Positions 16,712-25,055 of a DNA stretch of 64,000 nucleotides are shown here, piece by piece; within the stretch, counting starts at the first letter, position 1, and each line of letters opens with the position of its first letter. The DNA comes from Candidatus Poribacteria bacterium (GTDB taxonomy: Bacteria > Poribacteria > WGA-4E > PCPOR2b). Under the pieces are notes generated by a model, which had not been told where the DNA came from, ran no database searches, and was given only the letters and a program-made list of their open reading frames with translations. The translations under genes and the position numbers were made by a program. Location: contig JAJECO010000026.1 of the NCBI GenBank assembly GCA_022822005.1, forward strand, positions 1-64,000, given 5' to 3'.

Positions 16712-17809
16712 ATGAAGACAGGACAAGTTGCTATTTTTACAGAGCCACAGGCACCGATGGAATTCCGGGAGTATCCTGTTCCATCGACGCAGCCAGATGA
16801 CCTCTTGGTCAAGATAAGCATGGCGAATATCTGTGGATCAGACCTGCACTTTTGGCGCGGACACGGTCCCAAAATTGCCAGCGGCATACCACAAGTGTTG
16901 GGACATGAGATGGTCGGTACTATTGAGGAACTGGGGAAAAATATCCAGCACGATAGCATGGGGCAACCCTTGGAAGAGGGAGACCGAATCACCTATTCCT
17001 ACTTCAAGCCGTGTAACCACTGTTGGACCTGCCTCAACGGCAAGCCGGGATGTCCCAACCGTTATCGGGACTGGCTCGGTGTGCCGAGCGACCAATCCCC
17101 ACATTTTCACGGTGCCTACGGCGAATATTACTACATGAAACCGGGCCACTGGATCTTCAAGGTGCCCGATGAGTTGCCCGACGAATATGTGTCACCGGTC
17201 AACTGCGCCCTATCAGAGGTCATCTACGGCCTTAACCAGATCGGTATTACGCTTGGTGATACGGTTGTGATTCAGGGGGCTGGTGGACTTGGGCTTTATG
17301 CCACGGCTGTGGCGAAGGAGATGGGTGCCGGACAGGTCATAGTCTTGGATCGGTTGCCGACGCGATTGGAGCTTGCCCGTGAATTTGGTGCTGACCACCT
17401 CATCAATGTCGATGAACTTTCAGTGAAAGACCGCGTTGAATACGTGCTCGACCACACACGAGGGGTTGGAGCGGACCTAGTCGCCGAGTTTGTAGGATCA
17501 CCGCGTGTCCTGTCCGAAGGGGTTGAAATGCTCCGTTGGGGCGGACGTTACCTCTGGATAGGGAACATCAATCTCGGTATGCCCACCGAAATTGATCCCG
17601 GCAGTATTGTACGGTGCAGCAGGACGATCCGAGGGGTTATCGTTTATGAAGGTTGGGTCATTGCCCGAGCGCTGGATTTTCTGAAACGAACACAGGAAAA
17701 ATATCCGTTCCACAAAATCATGTCCCACACCTTTCCCTTCGATCAGATTAACGAAGCGTTTGAGTTCGCCGAGGAGGGCGGAGCGATTCGTGTCGGGTTG
17801 ACGTTCTAA
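16712..17809 (+). CDS. Zinc-dependent medium-chain alcohol/polyol dehydrogenase
   Basis: A 365-residue MDR enzyme of the threonine/sorbitol dehydrogenase type. Catalytic zinc ligands are visible as Cys41 (NICGSD) and His65-Glu66 (LGHEMVG). Four cysteines (101, 104, 107, 114) in CNHCWTCLNGKPGC form the structural zinc site. The Rossmann segment IQGAGGLGLYATAVAKEMGA binds NAD(P), with an Asp (VLDRLP) suggesting NAD preference. The predicted reaction is oxidation of a secondary hydroxyl on a polyol, sugar acid or amino alcohol. It sits 36 bases after the enolase-superfamily gene and 15 before the DRL-like gene, so the three probably act on one substrate. GAGGAT precedes the ATG. Confidence 0.85.
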   Translation: MKTGQVAIFTEPQAPMEFREYPVPSTQPDDLLVKISMANICGSDLHFWRGHGPKIASGIPQVLGHEMVGTIEELGKNIQHDSMGQPLEEGDRITYSYFKPCNHCWTCLNGKPGCPNRYRDWLGVPSDQSPHFHGAYGEYYYMKPGHWIFKVPDELPDEYVSPVNCALSEVIYGLNQIGITLGDTVVIQGAGGLGLYATAVAKEMGAGQVIVLDRLPTRLELAREFGADHLINVDELSVKDRVEYVLDHTRGVGADLVAEFVGSPRVLSEGVEMLRWGGRYLWIGNINLGMPTEIDPGSIVRCSRTIRGVIVYEGWVIARALDFLKRTQEKYPFHKIMSHTFPFDQINEAFEFAEEGGAIRVGLTF

Positions 17810-17824
17810 TATAAAGGCACAAAT

Positions 17825-19219
17825 ATGATCTACCACCATCTGTTTGACCAAGTCAAGGAGAAGCGAACTGTTCGTGCCGGACTAATTGGTAGCGGACGCT
17901 ACGGCACCGCCGTCATCACCCAGGCGCGTGATATACCGCTGCTCGAAATTCCGATTATTGCAGACCTTGATCCGCAAACCGCGCGGATGGCGTATCATCA
18001 CGCTGGAATCTCCGACGAGGATATTTCTATATCCGATAACTGTTCAGATGCAATGCGCGCGATGGAAGCCGGGAAATTTGTAATTACGGAAGATCCGATG
18101 CTCCTGATGGATATACCGATAGATGTCGTTATTGAATCTACCGGCGTCCCGGAGGCTGGTGCCCGTCATGCCTACGAAGCCATCCAACACGGAAAGCATG
18201 TAGCCATGATTAACAAGGAGACCGATGCCGTTATCGGACCAATTCTCAAACACTTGGCGGACAGTGCTGGGGTTGTCTATACACCCGTAGATGGCGATCA
18301 ACACGGCCTGTTAATCGGTCTGGTTCTGTGGGCGCGGAGTTTAGGGTTGGAGGTGCTCTGTGGTGGCAAGGCGCGTAACGCGGAGTGTATCTATGATCCT
18401 GAAGCGCGCACAGTTTCTTGTGGGAGGGATACCGTTGCTATAAGGGAATCAGACGCATGGGCACTAAATCGCATTCCCAATGGTGAGGCAAAGCGGTACA
18501 TCGCCGCCCGCCGTGAGATATTAGCCTCCTTTCCGAGAACCTCTAACTCTGATTTGGGCGAAATGACGGTCGCAGCGAATGCCACCGGGTTGATGCCCGA
18601 TACTCCCCCACTACATCTGCCCGTCGTTCGGATCTCCGAGATCCCCGAGGTACTCTGCCCGGTCGAGGAAGGCGGTATCCTACAAACACGAGGTGTTATC
18701 GACATCGTTACCTGCTTGAGGGGTGCCGACGATGCCGGTTTGGGCGGTGGAGTATTCGTTGTAGTTTCTTGCGAAAACGACTACTCTCGCATGATTCTAA
18801 CGACCAAAGGATTAATTCCGAACAGCCGTGGCTCAACAGCCGTGATTTATCGCCCTTACCACCTGTGTGGCGTGGAAACCCCAATCTCCATCCTTTCCGC
18901 TGCACTGCTGAATGTTCCTACCGGTGCATCCACAATACAGCCACATGTGGATCTCGTTGCTAAATCTAACTGTGAACTCAGCGCAGGTACAATCTTAGGC
19001 GGCGGTCATACCAATGATATCGACGCAGCTATCCTCCCTGCGTCTCCCACTATCGGAGCCAATCCTCTGCCGTTCTATCTCTTGACTGGGGTTCGTTTGT
19101 CCAAGGACGTAGCAACCGAAACACTGATCACTCAAGAAATGGTTATCCCACCATCCGATTCGCTGCTATGGTCACTAAGACGAGAACAGGATGCCTATTT
19201 CGGAGTCGAGGAAACTTAA
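17825..19219 (+). CDS. COG4091/DRL-type NAD(P) oxidoreductase with SAF domain
   Basis: A 464-residue protein with an N-terminal Rossmann domain (VRAGLIGSGRYGTAVITQA, with Asp in IIADLD) and a homoserine-dehydrogenase-like middle (STGVPEAGARHAYEAI; HVAMINKETD; YTPVDGDQHG). A C-terminal SAF-like domain of about 100 residues follows. This matches COG4091. One branch, the DRL enzymes of Brucella, carries out the DXP-reductoisomerase step of isoprenoid synthesis; others are uncharacterised. The context with a polyol-type dehydrogenase argues for carbon-source metabolism rather than isoprenoids here, but this is inference. It is the last gene of a three-gene operon, and the upstream gap is only 15 bases. 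Confidence 0.8.
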   Translation: MIYHHLFDQVKEKRTVRAGLIGSGRYGTAVITQARDIPLLEIPIIADLDPQTARMAYHHAGISDEDISISDNCSDAMRAMEAGKFVITEDPMLLMDIPIDVVIESTGVPEAGARHAYEAIQHGKHVAMINKETDAVIGPILKHLADSAGVVYTPVDGDQHGLLIGLVLWARSLGLEVLCGGKARNAECIYDPEARTVSCGRDTVAIRESDAWALNRIPNGEAKRYIAARREILASFPRTSNSDLGEMTVAANATGLMPDTPPLHLPVVRISEIPEVLCPVEEGGILQTRGVIDIVTCLRGADDAGLGGGVFVVVSCENDYSRMILTTKGLIPNSRGSTAVIYRPYHLCGVETPISILSAALLNVPTGASTIQPHVDLVAKSNCELSAGTILGGGHTNDIDAAILPASPTIGANPLPFYLLTGVRLSKDVATETLITQEMVIPPSDSLLWSLRREQDAYFGVEET

Positions 19220-19363
19220 CATCGGTTCATTTCATCACTAAAAGGTTCACAACCCCCACTTCCCCTTGATTTCGATTTGGCTTGGTGTTACACTCAAAGG
19301 CGTATACAGTTGAAGGTTTCGATCTTCTCATAAACGAACATGTGCGATTACCAGGGGCTATAG

Positions 19364-20443
19364 GTGACACCAGATATGGGCAATAACCATCCTCAAATCC
19401 AAATTCCCTCGACGATGAATGCCGCCGTATATCGTGAGTTTGGGGGACCAGAGGTCCTACGCTATGAGGCGATGCGGACGCCGGAGCCTGCAGAAGGCGA
19501 GGCGCTTGTCAAGGTGCGCGCCGTTGCCATCGATTACATCCAACTCCATATACGCCACGGCGGCAGCGGTCGAATCGGATCGTCTCAAGAAGCGCAATAC
19601 GGGGTTGAAGATCCGCCACACATTCCCGGTGGCATGGCTTGTGTGGAAGTGGTGGCGCTTGGACCGAACACCACGGGTGTTGAAGTTGGCGGGTGCCATC
19701 TGGTGGGTGGGGTGCGACCGGGCTCATATGTCGAATATGGCGTGGTGGATGCAGAAGATCTACAACCCCGCTCAGACAGAAGACCTGGGCCAACCGCTTA
19801 CCCACAGTCATTTATGCCGGAGCAGGCAGCCGCCTTTGACTACGCCCCGGTTGCTTATCACACGCTTAGGATTGCCGCTGGACTACAGGCGGGTGAGACC
19901 GTTCTCATTCACGCTGCGGCAGGCGGCACCGGTGTCCTTGCTGTTCAACTGGCGAAACACTTTGGCGCACGGGTTATTGCAACGGCGGGAAGCGAAGCAA
20001 AACTCCAACTCGCGCGCGAACTTGGTGCCGATGTAACAATAAACTACCGAACGGAGGACTTTGTGCCGGAGACGTTAGAAGCCACAGATGGACGCGGAGC
20101 GGATGTTGTATGGGAGTCGATCGGCGGTGAGGTTTTCACGCGAAACCTCGATTGTATGGCGGAAGGCGGCCGAATGGTCAGTTTCGGATCAAACTCTTTT
20201 ACGGGAACAGGACACATCGATTTCTTGCCCTTTTGGGTAAAAAACTTGAAGCTCATCGGGTGGGGTGGCATTAGCAACGCCCAGTCACGTACTCCTGAGA
20301 TTATGGAGGAGTTAATTGCCCTTGCCGAAGGTGGCAAACTCAAGCCTGTAGTGCGGCATGTCTACCCGTTCGCAGAAGCATCTAAGGCGCACCGCCTGAT
20401 TGAAGAACGGCAATCAATTGGAAAAGTGGTGCTAACGCCGTGA
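19364..20443 (+). CDS. Zinc-free quinone oxidoreductase-like MDR protein
   Basis: About 359 residues if started at GTG 19364, which has AGGGG 6 bases upstream; the ATG codons at 19376 and 19415 are alternatives. The fold is the NADPH:quinone reductase branch of the MDR family: N-terminal MNAAVYREFGGPEVLRYE, no zinc-binding cysteines, then the nucleotide motif IHAAAGGTGVLAVQLAKHFG and ELGADVTINYRTEDF. The last strand block GKVVLTP is typical. It probably reduces an activated double bond or quinone with NADPH. An unusual loop before the Rossmann domain contains LQPRSDRRPGPTAYPQSF. No operon partner is evident; the next gene is 57 bases away. Confidence 0.8.
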   Translation: MTPDMGNNHPQIQIPSTMNAAVYREFGGPEVLRYEAMRTPEPAEGEALVKVRAVAIDYIQLHIRHGGSGRIGSSQEAQYGVEDPPHIPGGMACVEVVALGPNTTGVEVGGCHLVGGVRPGSYVEYGVVDAEDLQPRSDRRPGPTAYPQSFMPEQAAAFDYAPVAYHTLRIAAGLQAGETVLIHAAAGGTGVLAVQLAKHFGARVIATAGSEAKLQLARELGADVTINYRTEDFVPETLEATDGRGADVVWESIGGEVFTRNLDCMAEGGRMVSFGSNSFTGTGHIDFLPFWVKNLKLIGWGGISNAQSRTPEIMEELIALAEGGKLKPVVRHVYPFAEASKAHRLIEERQSIGKVVLTP

Positions 20444-20500
20444 GATTCATGATTCACGCGAGATAGAAAGGGGACAGTTTCAGAGAGGGCGGGCTTCATT

Positions 20501-21175
20501 ATGAAAAAACTGGCAGCAACGGTTACAACGCTCCTGTTGGTAGTTGCATTGGTGGAAACACACGCCCAACTTTATGAACATCCCTTTAATCTCCGTCAAT
20601 TAAACGTGAGACAGGCAAGCATCGCGGTGGGGGCAGAAGTTGTCAACGAGAGAGTCGCAGCGGTCGGCAGCCTTGAGTATGGTGTACTGCCTGAGATTGA
20701 AGGGTTTTTGAAGGCGGGGCAACTCTATTTTGACGACAAGCGTTCACCCACGCTGTCGCCGATTTCGTTCTTTTATTCCGGTATCAGTTCGATTCAACCG
20801 CTCGTCAGAAGTGATTGGGAGTGTCTGGCAAGCGGAAGTTTCTTTGGTAGTTTTGCGGATGAAAGAACGGGTGTCGAGAACAGTACACTCGGTTTTTCCG
20901 TCGGGTTCGGTCTTTTCCACCGATTAATAGGTGACTCGTCGCTCACCGTTGCTCCATACGCCCTCGCGTTCTATGACATGAGTTGGTGGACGCTTGGGGG
21001 GGAAACCTCGCGTGGCGGTGCATTTACAGGGCAGATTGGCTTAGAAGTTGACCTATCACCCAATATGAGCTTGCTTGGGAGCGTCATCTATCCCCTAAAA
21101 GCTGATCGGAGTACCCTGTTTGGCGTTTTCTTGTCCATCCATCCAGCCGTTCCGCACAGCGCAACGGTTCCGTGA
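20501..21175 (+). CDS. Exported protein of unknown function, outer-membrane-barrel-like
   Basis: A 224-residue protein I do not recognise. Residues 1-22 form a clear signal peptide ending at ETHAQL. The mature part alternates short hydrophobic/aromatic stretches with turns (AAVGSLEYGVLPEIEGFLKAG; TLGFSVGFGLFHRLIG; FTGQIGLEVDL; MSLLGSVIYPL). That is the amphipathic beta-strand pattern of a small outer-membrane barrel, with roughly eight strands. It ends PHSATVP rather than in an aromatic residue, which is unusual for a BAM substrate, and it lacks the W-G-x-L-K tag of other exported proteins in this window. It overlaps no real gene, and the following reductase starts 85 bases later. Confidence 0.55.
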   Translation: MKKLAATVTTLLLVVALVETHAQLYEHPFNLRQLNVRQASIAVGAEVVNERVAAVGSLEYGVLPEIEGFLKAGQLYFDDKRSPTLSPISFFYSGISSIQPLVRSDWECLASGSFFGSFADERTGVENSTLGFSVGFGLFHRLIGDSSLTVAPYALAFYDMSWWTLGGETSRGGAFTGQIGLEVDLSPNMSLLGSVIYPLKADRSTLFGVFLSIHPAVPHSATVP

Positions 21176-21260
21176 GCGGCTAATTCAACAACGCAAGGAT
21201 TGGGTTTTCCCGGCTAAATCGCTGTCATGTTTCATAGATATTATACAGAATGAGGATCGA

Positions 21261-22253
21261 ATGAAAAAAGTAATAAAGGTTATCTGTCATCACGAGTATG
21301 GAGTGCCCGAGGAAGTCGCCCGGGTTGAGTCGAGAGAGCTACCGGCTATTGCAGCTGACCAAGTATTGGTGGAGATGAAAGCCTCCCCTATTAATCCCGC
21401 TGACATCAACAGACTTGAGGGAAAGTATCCGATTCGCTCACCTTTACCGGCGATTGCCGGAAACGAAGGTGCCGGTATCATCGCGCAAACCGGGGGTGCC
21501 GTCTCTAACCTACGTGTAGGACAACCGGTTTTTTCGCTGGATTGGGTGGGCAACTGGTGCGAGGCGTATGTAGCGGATGCCAACAGCCTGATTCCCTTGC
21601 CAGACGATATGCCACTGGAACAAGCAGCAATGCTATCAGTCAACCCGCCGACCGCTTGGCGGATGCTCGAAACATTCGTTGACCTTCATCCTGGTGACTG
21701 GGTAATCCAAAACGCTGCCAATTCTGGAGTCGGTCGCGCAGTTATTCAGATTGCGCGTCTCCGCGGGTTGAAAACCGTAAACATCGTGCGCAGAAAGGAT
21801 CTGATTCCTGAACTTGAAGCAGAAGGCGCGGATGTTGTCATCACCGATGAGATACCGCTATCAAAGCAGATACGGGACTTGACTGGAAACGGCACTGCGC
21901 CGCTCGGATTGAATGCTGTGGGAGGGGAAAGCGCGCGGGAGATAGCTAAATCGCTCAGCGACCACGGTACATTGGTCACTTACGGTGCGATGGGGCTCCA
22001 GCCGCTGCAAATGAGCAATAGCCTGCTGATTTTCAAAGACCTCTGCTTCCGCGGCTTCTGGATTAATGCGTGGTATAAACGCGCCGAGGTTTCGGAGATT
22101 CGTGAGATGTTTGATCATTTAATTCCGCTCCTAACATCAGGAACATTGAAGGTGCCGATTGAGAAAACATACCCACTCACCAATGTCAAGGATGCCCTGA
22201 TCCATGCGTGTCAGAGCAGTCGCACAGGGAAAATTCTGTTCGTCATGAATTGA
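21261..22253 (+). CDS. MDR family 2-enoyl reductase-like (MECR/ETR type)
   Basis: 330 residues from the ATG at 21261, preceded by GAGG; a longer frame starting at 21120 overlaps the exported-protein gene and is rejected. The sequence resembles the MECR/ETR branch of MDR enzymes: ASPINPADINRLEGKYP, GNEGAGIIAQTGGAVSNL, and NAANSGVGRAVIQIARLRGL in place of the usual GxGxxG-like loop, with an adjacent KTVNIVRR that suits NADPH. The C-terminal block FRGFWINAWYKRA is characteristic of MECR-type proteins. In that family the reaction is NADPH-dependent reduction of trans-2-enoyl-thioesters in fatty-acid synthesis. A quinone or crotonyl-type substrate cannot be excluded. Confidence 0.8.
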   Translation: MKKVIKVICHHEYGVPEEVARVESRELPAIAADQVLVEMKASPINPADINRLEGKYPIRSPLPAIAGNEGAGIIAQTGGAVSNLRVGQPVFSLDWVGNWCEAYVADANSLIPLPDDMPLEQAAMLSVNPPTAWRMLETFVDLHPGDWVIQNAANSGVGRAVIQIARLRGLKTVNIVRRKDLIPELEAEGADVVITDEIPLSKQIRDLTGNGTAPLGLNAVGGESAREIAKSLSDHGTLVTYGAMGLQPLQMSNSLLIFKDLCFRGFWINAWYKRAEVSEIREMFDHLIPLLTSGTLKVPIEKTYPLTNVKDALIHACQSSRTGKILFVMN

Positions 22254-22299
22254 TTTGCAAATTGTTTCCCTAACGAGTGGGAAGGTTGTTCTATAATAA

Positions 22300-23610
22300 A
22301 TGGAAGTATCACGCAGCCGTCTTGTCAGTAAATCGCCAATCTTCTACGGCTGGATCATCATGTTCATCGCGACTTTAGGGATGATTATGACCAGTCCCGG
22401 TCAGACCTACGTGGTCTCGATCTTTATTGAGAGTTTCATCACGGACCTGGGGATAAGCCGGTCACTTGTCAGTACGCTCTATACGCTCGGTACACTCGTT
22501 GGCGGTTTTGTGTTACCTCTTGTTGGATACCAAATTGACAGGCGCGGAACGCGAATAATGGTACTGCTCATCACCGCGCTCTTCGGTCTCTCATGCGTCT
22601 ACATGGGCTACGTGCAGAACGCCATCATGCTCGGCATAGGTTTCATCGCTCTCCGCCTGCTCGGTCAAGGTAGTTTGGGCATGGTCTGTACGAACGTAAT
22701 TAACCAGTGGTGGGTCCGTCGGCGGGGCACGGTGATGGGTATCTCCGGCATGGCGGGGTCCCTCATCAGTTTGGGCGGTTTTCCAAACCTTATCAACTGG
22801 CTACTCCCCATCGGTGGCTGGCGGTCTACCTACATGCTGCTTGGGATTATATTGGCGTTTGTGATGGCACCGCTGGCGTTTATATTTGTTCGCAACCATC
22901 CAGAGGATTATGGGCTCCAACCTGATGGAGGAGAATCAAGAACATTCAGATCTCGCAAACGAAAAGCGGTACCTGTCGGGTGGACAGAGGCGCACTGGAC
23001 ATTACGGGAGGCAATGCACACCCCTGCCTTCTGGATTTTACTGACGAGCTTGGCTGCCATCAGTATGCTGTCCACTGGGTTGTTTTTCCATATAGTCAGT
23101 ATCTTCACCGATAGCGGATTGACACCCAGTCTCGCCGCAGCTGTCTTCGTACCCATCGCTCTGACCACTGCTATTGTTAATTGCGGTAGTGGTATTCTCG
23201 TGGATCGAGTGCCGGTGCGCATACTGCTCGCAAGTGGGTTGTTCTTCCAAGCGTTGTCACTGCTGATGGCGCGCTCACTATCTGGGACCACATTTGCGCT
23301 GGTGTTCGGCGTTGTTCTCGGCGTTTCCAGTGGACTCATTCGTATTTTGGGAAGTGTCGTCTGGGCGATGTACTTCGGGCGGCGCCATCTGGGTAGTATC
23401 ACCGGTTTCACCACAATGATTACGATTGCTGGCTCTGCACTGGGACCGATGCCGTTGGGGATTATCCGAGATCTCTTGGGAAGCTATAATCTTGCGCTGA
23501 TAATTTCGGCGTTCATTCCTATCCTGCTGGGAATTGTCGCTTTCTTTATAGACAACCCCGTGCGTTTAGCGGAACAAACGCAAGAACACGAACAAGATGC
23601 AGACGGATAA
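22300..23610 (+). CDS. MFS transporter, monocarboxylate/oxalate-formate-type
   Basis: A 436-residue major facilitator with 12 predicted membrane helices in two six-helix halves and a hydrophilic central loop (about 205-235, rich in Arg/Lys). The loop motif between helices 2 and 3 reads VGYQIDRRGTRIMV, a clear variant of the family's G-x-x-x-D-R-x-G-R signature. The WWVRRRGTVMGISGMAGSL segment is typical of the monocarboxylate/oxalate-formate antiporter branch. It probably moves a small carboxylate with protons. Only an AAGG lies at some distance upstream, and TATAAT sits immediately before the ATG, so initiation is unclear. It follows the enoyl-reductase-like gene by 46 bases and may be co-transcribed with it. 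Confidence 0.85.
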   Translation: MEVSRSRLVSKSPIFYGWIIMFIATLGMIMTSPGQTYVVSIFIESFITDLGISRSLVSTLYTLGTLVGGFVLPLVGYQIDRRGTRIMVLLITALFGLSCVYMGYVQNAIMLGIGFIALRLLGQGSLGMVCTNVINQWWVRRRGTVMGISGMAGSLISLGGFPNLINWLLPIGGWRSTYMLLGIILAFVMAPLAFIFVRNHPEDYGLQPDGGESRTFRSRKRKAVPVGWTEAHWTLREAMHTPAFWILLTSLAAISMLSTGLFFHIVSIFTDSGLTPSLAAAVFVPIALTTAIVNCGSGILVDRVPVRILLASGLFFQALSLLMARSLSGTTFALVFGVVLGVSSGLIRILGSVVWAMYFGRRHLGSITGFTTMITIAGSALGPMPLGIIRDLLGSYNLALIISAFIPILLGIVAFFIDNPVRLAEQTQEHEQDADG

Positions 23611-23910
23611 ACCAAATAAAAGTGCTTTGGTGTTTGGGCATGAATATAGACTTCATCCCCTTCGTGGGGGAGGCATCCCCCACGGGTCGGGATTCGGAGC
23701 AACTTGACCCGCACTGGGAATAGACCATTGAATTACCACGTCTCATCGTTCATGGGCGGAAGTCCGACAAATTCTGAAGATTCCTGGACTGTCCGTCAAA
23801 ACTGAAGTATTTTGTCTTTTGCTATTTCCATAGTGCAATAAATTGGCTCTAAGAGTACACTAAGACCCTGTGAAGGGTGCAATATTTTCAACATAAAGGG
23901 AGCAAGCCGC
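23611..23910. other. Intergenic region with an interspersed repeat
   Basis: 300 bases without a convincing frame. An inverted copy of the CGGGATTC...GAGCAACTTG repeat occupies 23662-23718. The remainder is A/T-rich and ends with the ribosome site AAAGGGAG of the next gene. Confidence 0.6.
23662..23718. repeat. Interspersed palindromic repeat, inverted copy 4
   Basis: Contains GTGGGGGAGGCATCCCCCAC (a strong hairpin) followed by GGGTCGGGATTC and GAGCAACTTGACCCGC. It matches the arrangement of 9413-9465. Confidence 0.6.
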
Positions 23911-24885
23911 ATGTCAACAGAAACTTCAGACCGAGTAAGAATCGTCGTTCCCGGTGACAATCCACCGCAGATACAGGGTTCACCACATCTGGAGCGCCTT
24001 GAACCTTACGGCGATGTCACGTTGTATACCGATCGTCCAGAATCATTTGAGGAACAGATTGATCGCACAAAGGATGCGGATATCATCATGAACACGCGTG
24101 GCATTGTGACTTGGTACGCCGAAGCCCTGAAGCAAGTGCCGAAACTACGCATGATTGCTACGTGCTCCATCGGCACAGACATGCTCGATCTGGATGCCGC
24201 AAGGGAGCTTGGTGTTGTTATCTGTAATCAGCCCGGTCGGACAGCCCCGGTCGTCGCTGAACACGGGTTTGGGCTAATGTTCGCCGCAGCCAAACGATCT
24301 GCCTATATGACGGCGGAAGTGAAGAGTGGTGGCTGGCCCCGCATGGACAACATCTACCTGCAAGGCAAAACATTGGGGATCATCGGGACGGGTCACATCG
24401 GAGCGGAGATGGCGAGGCTTGGTCGCGCTGTCGGCATGAATGTGATTGCTTGGACTTTCAATCCTTCATCGGAACGAGCCGCACAATTGGGAGTCGAGTA
24501 CGTCGAACTGGATCAGCTGTTGCAAACGGCAGATGTTGTCAGTCTCCATGTCAAACTGACCGATGACAGTCGCGAAATGATCGGAAAACAGGAACTTGAA
24601 CTGATGAAGCCCAACGCTCTGCTGATTAATGTTGCACGTGGAGATATAGTAGATACAGACGCGCTCGTTGGTGCACTAAATTCTGGACATCTTGGCGGTG
24701 CCGGAATTGATGTTTTCGATGAGGAACCACCGCCCGCTGACCACCCACTTCTTGCTTGCGAGCAAGTTGTTCTTTCGCCCCACTGTGCGGACATGACGCC
24801 AGAGGGTGTTGACCTGCTAAACGAAGGGGTGGTCGACAACGTTATTGCCTTCTTGGAGGGCAGACCGCAAAATGTTGTCCCTTAA
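23911..24885 (+). CDS. D-isomer-specific 2-hydroxyacid dehydrogenase
   Basis: A 324-residue NAD-dependent dehydrogenase. The nucleotide-binding motif is LGIIGTGHIGAEMARLGRAV (about 150-169). Catalytic residues are recognisable: Arg in INVARGDIVD, Glu in DVFDEEPP and His in LSPHCADMT. The Q-P-G-R-T-A-P-V-V-A-E-H block is typical of the phosphoglycerate/glyoxylate reductase-like members. The reaction is reversible reduction of a 2-oxo acid to a D-2-hydroxy acid; the exact acid is not evident. There is no ACT domain, so it is not the regulated SerA of serine synthesis. It stands alone between repeat-bearing gaps. Confidence 0.85.
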   Translation: MSTETSDRVRIVVPGDNPPQIQGSPHLERLEPYGDVTLYTDRPESFEEQIDRTKDADIIMNTRGIVTWYAEALKQVPKLRMIATCSIGTDMLDLDAARELGVVICNQPGRTAPVVAEHGFGLMFAAAKRSAYMTAEVKSGGWPRMDNIYLQGKTLGIIGTGHIGAEMARLGRAVGMNVIAWTFNPSSERAAQLGVEYVELDQLLQTADVVSLHVKLTDDSREMIGKQELELMKPNALLINVARGDIVDTDALVGALNSGHLGGAGIDVFDEEPPPADHPLLACEQVVLSPHCADMTPEGVDLLNEGVVDNVIAFLEGRPQNVVP

Positions 24886-24947
24886 GTGTTAAGGTTGTCA
24901 AAAGTGAAGCAAAACAGGATACGGATCGTCTGTATCTCAGCAGTCTC

Positions 24948-24968
24948 CCTGATAAGGGGAATTTAGGG
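24948..24968. repeat. Dispersed repeat core, copy 2
   Basis: Identical over 21 bases to 4641-4661. It lies in the 170-base gap between the 2-hydroxyacid dehydrogenase and uvrC. Confidence 0.55.
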
Positions 24969-25055
24969 AGTTCGATGGATCGCGACCAGAATTGGCTGTC
25001 TATTGGGCGTGTCTAAGTAAGTCTTAAATCTGTCATAGTTGACCTGTGATTAGCC

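Noticed and set aside
22292-22297. TATAAT immediately before the MFS start codon as a leaderless promoter
   Set aside because: The implied start point would fall at or after the ATG, and no -35 element lies at the right distance; it is probably coincidental.
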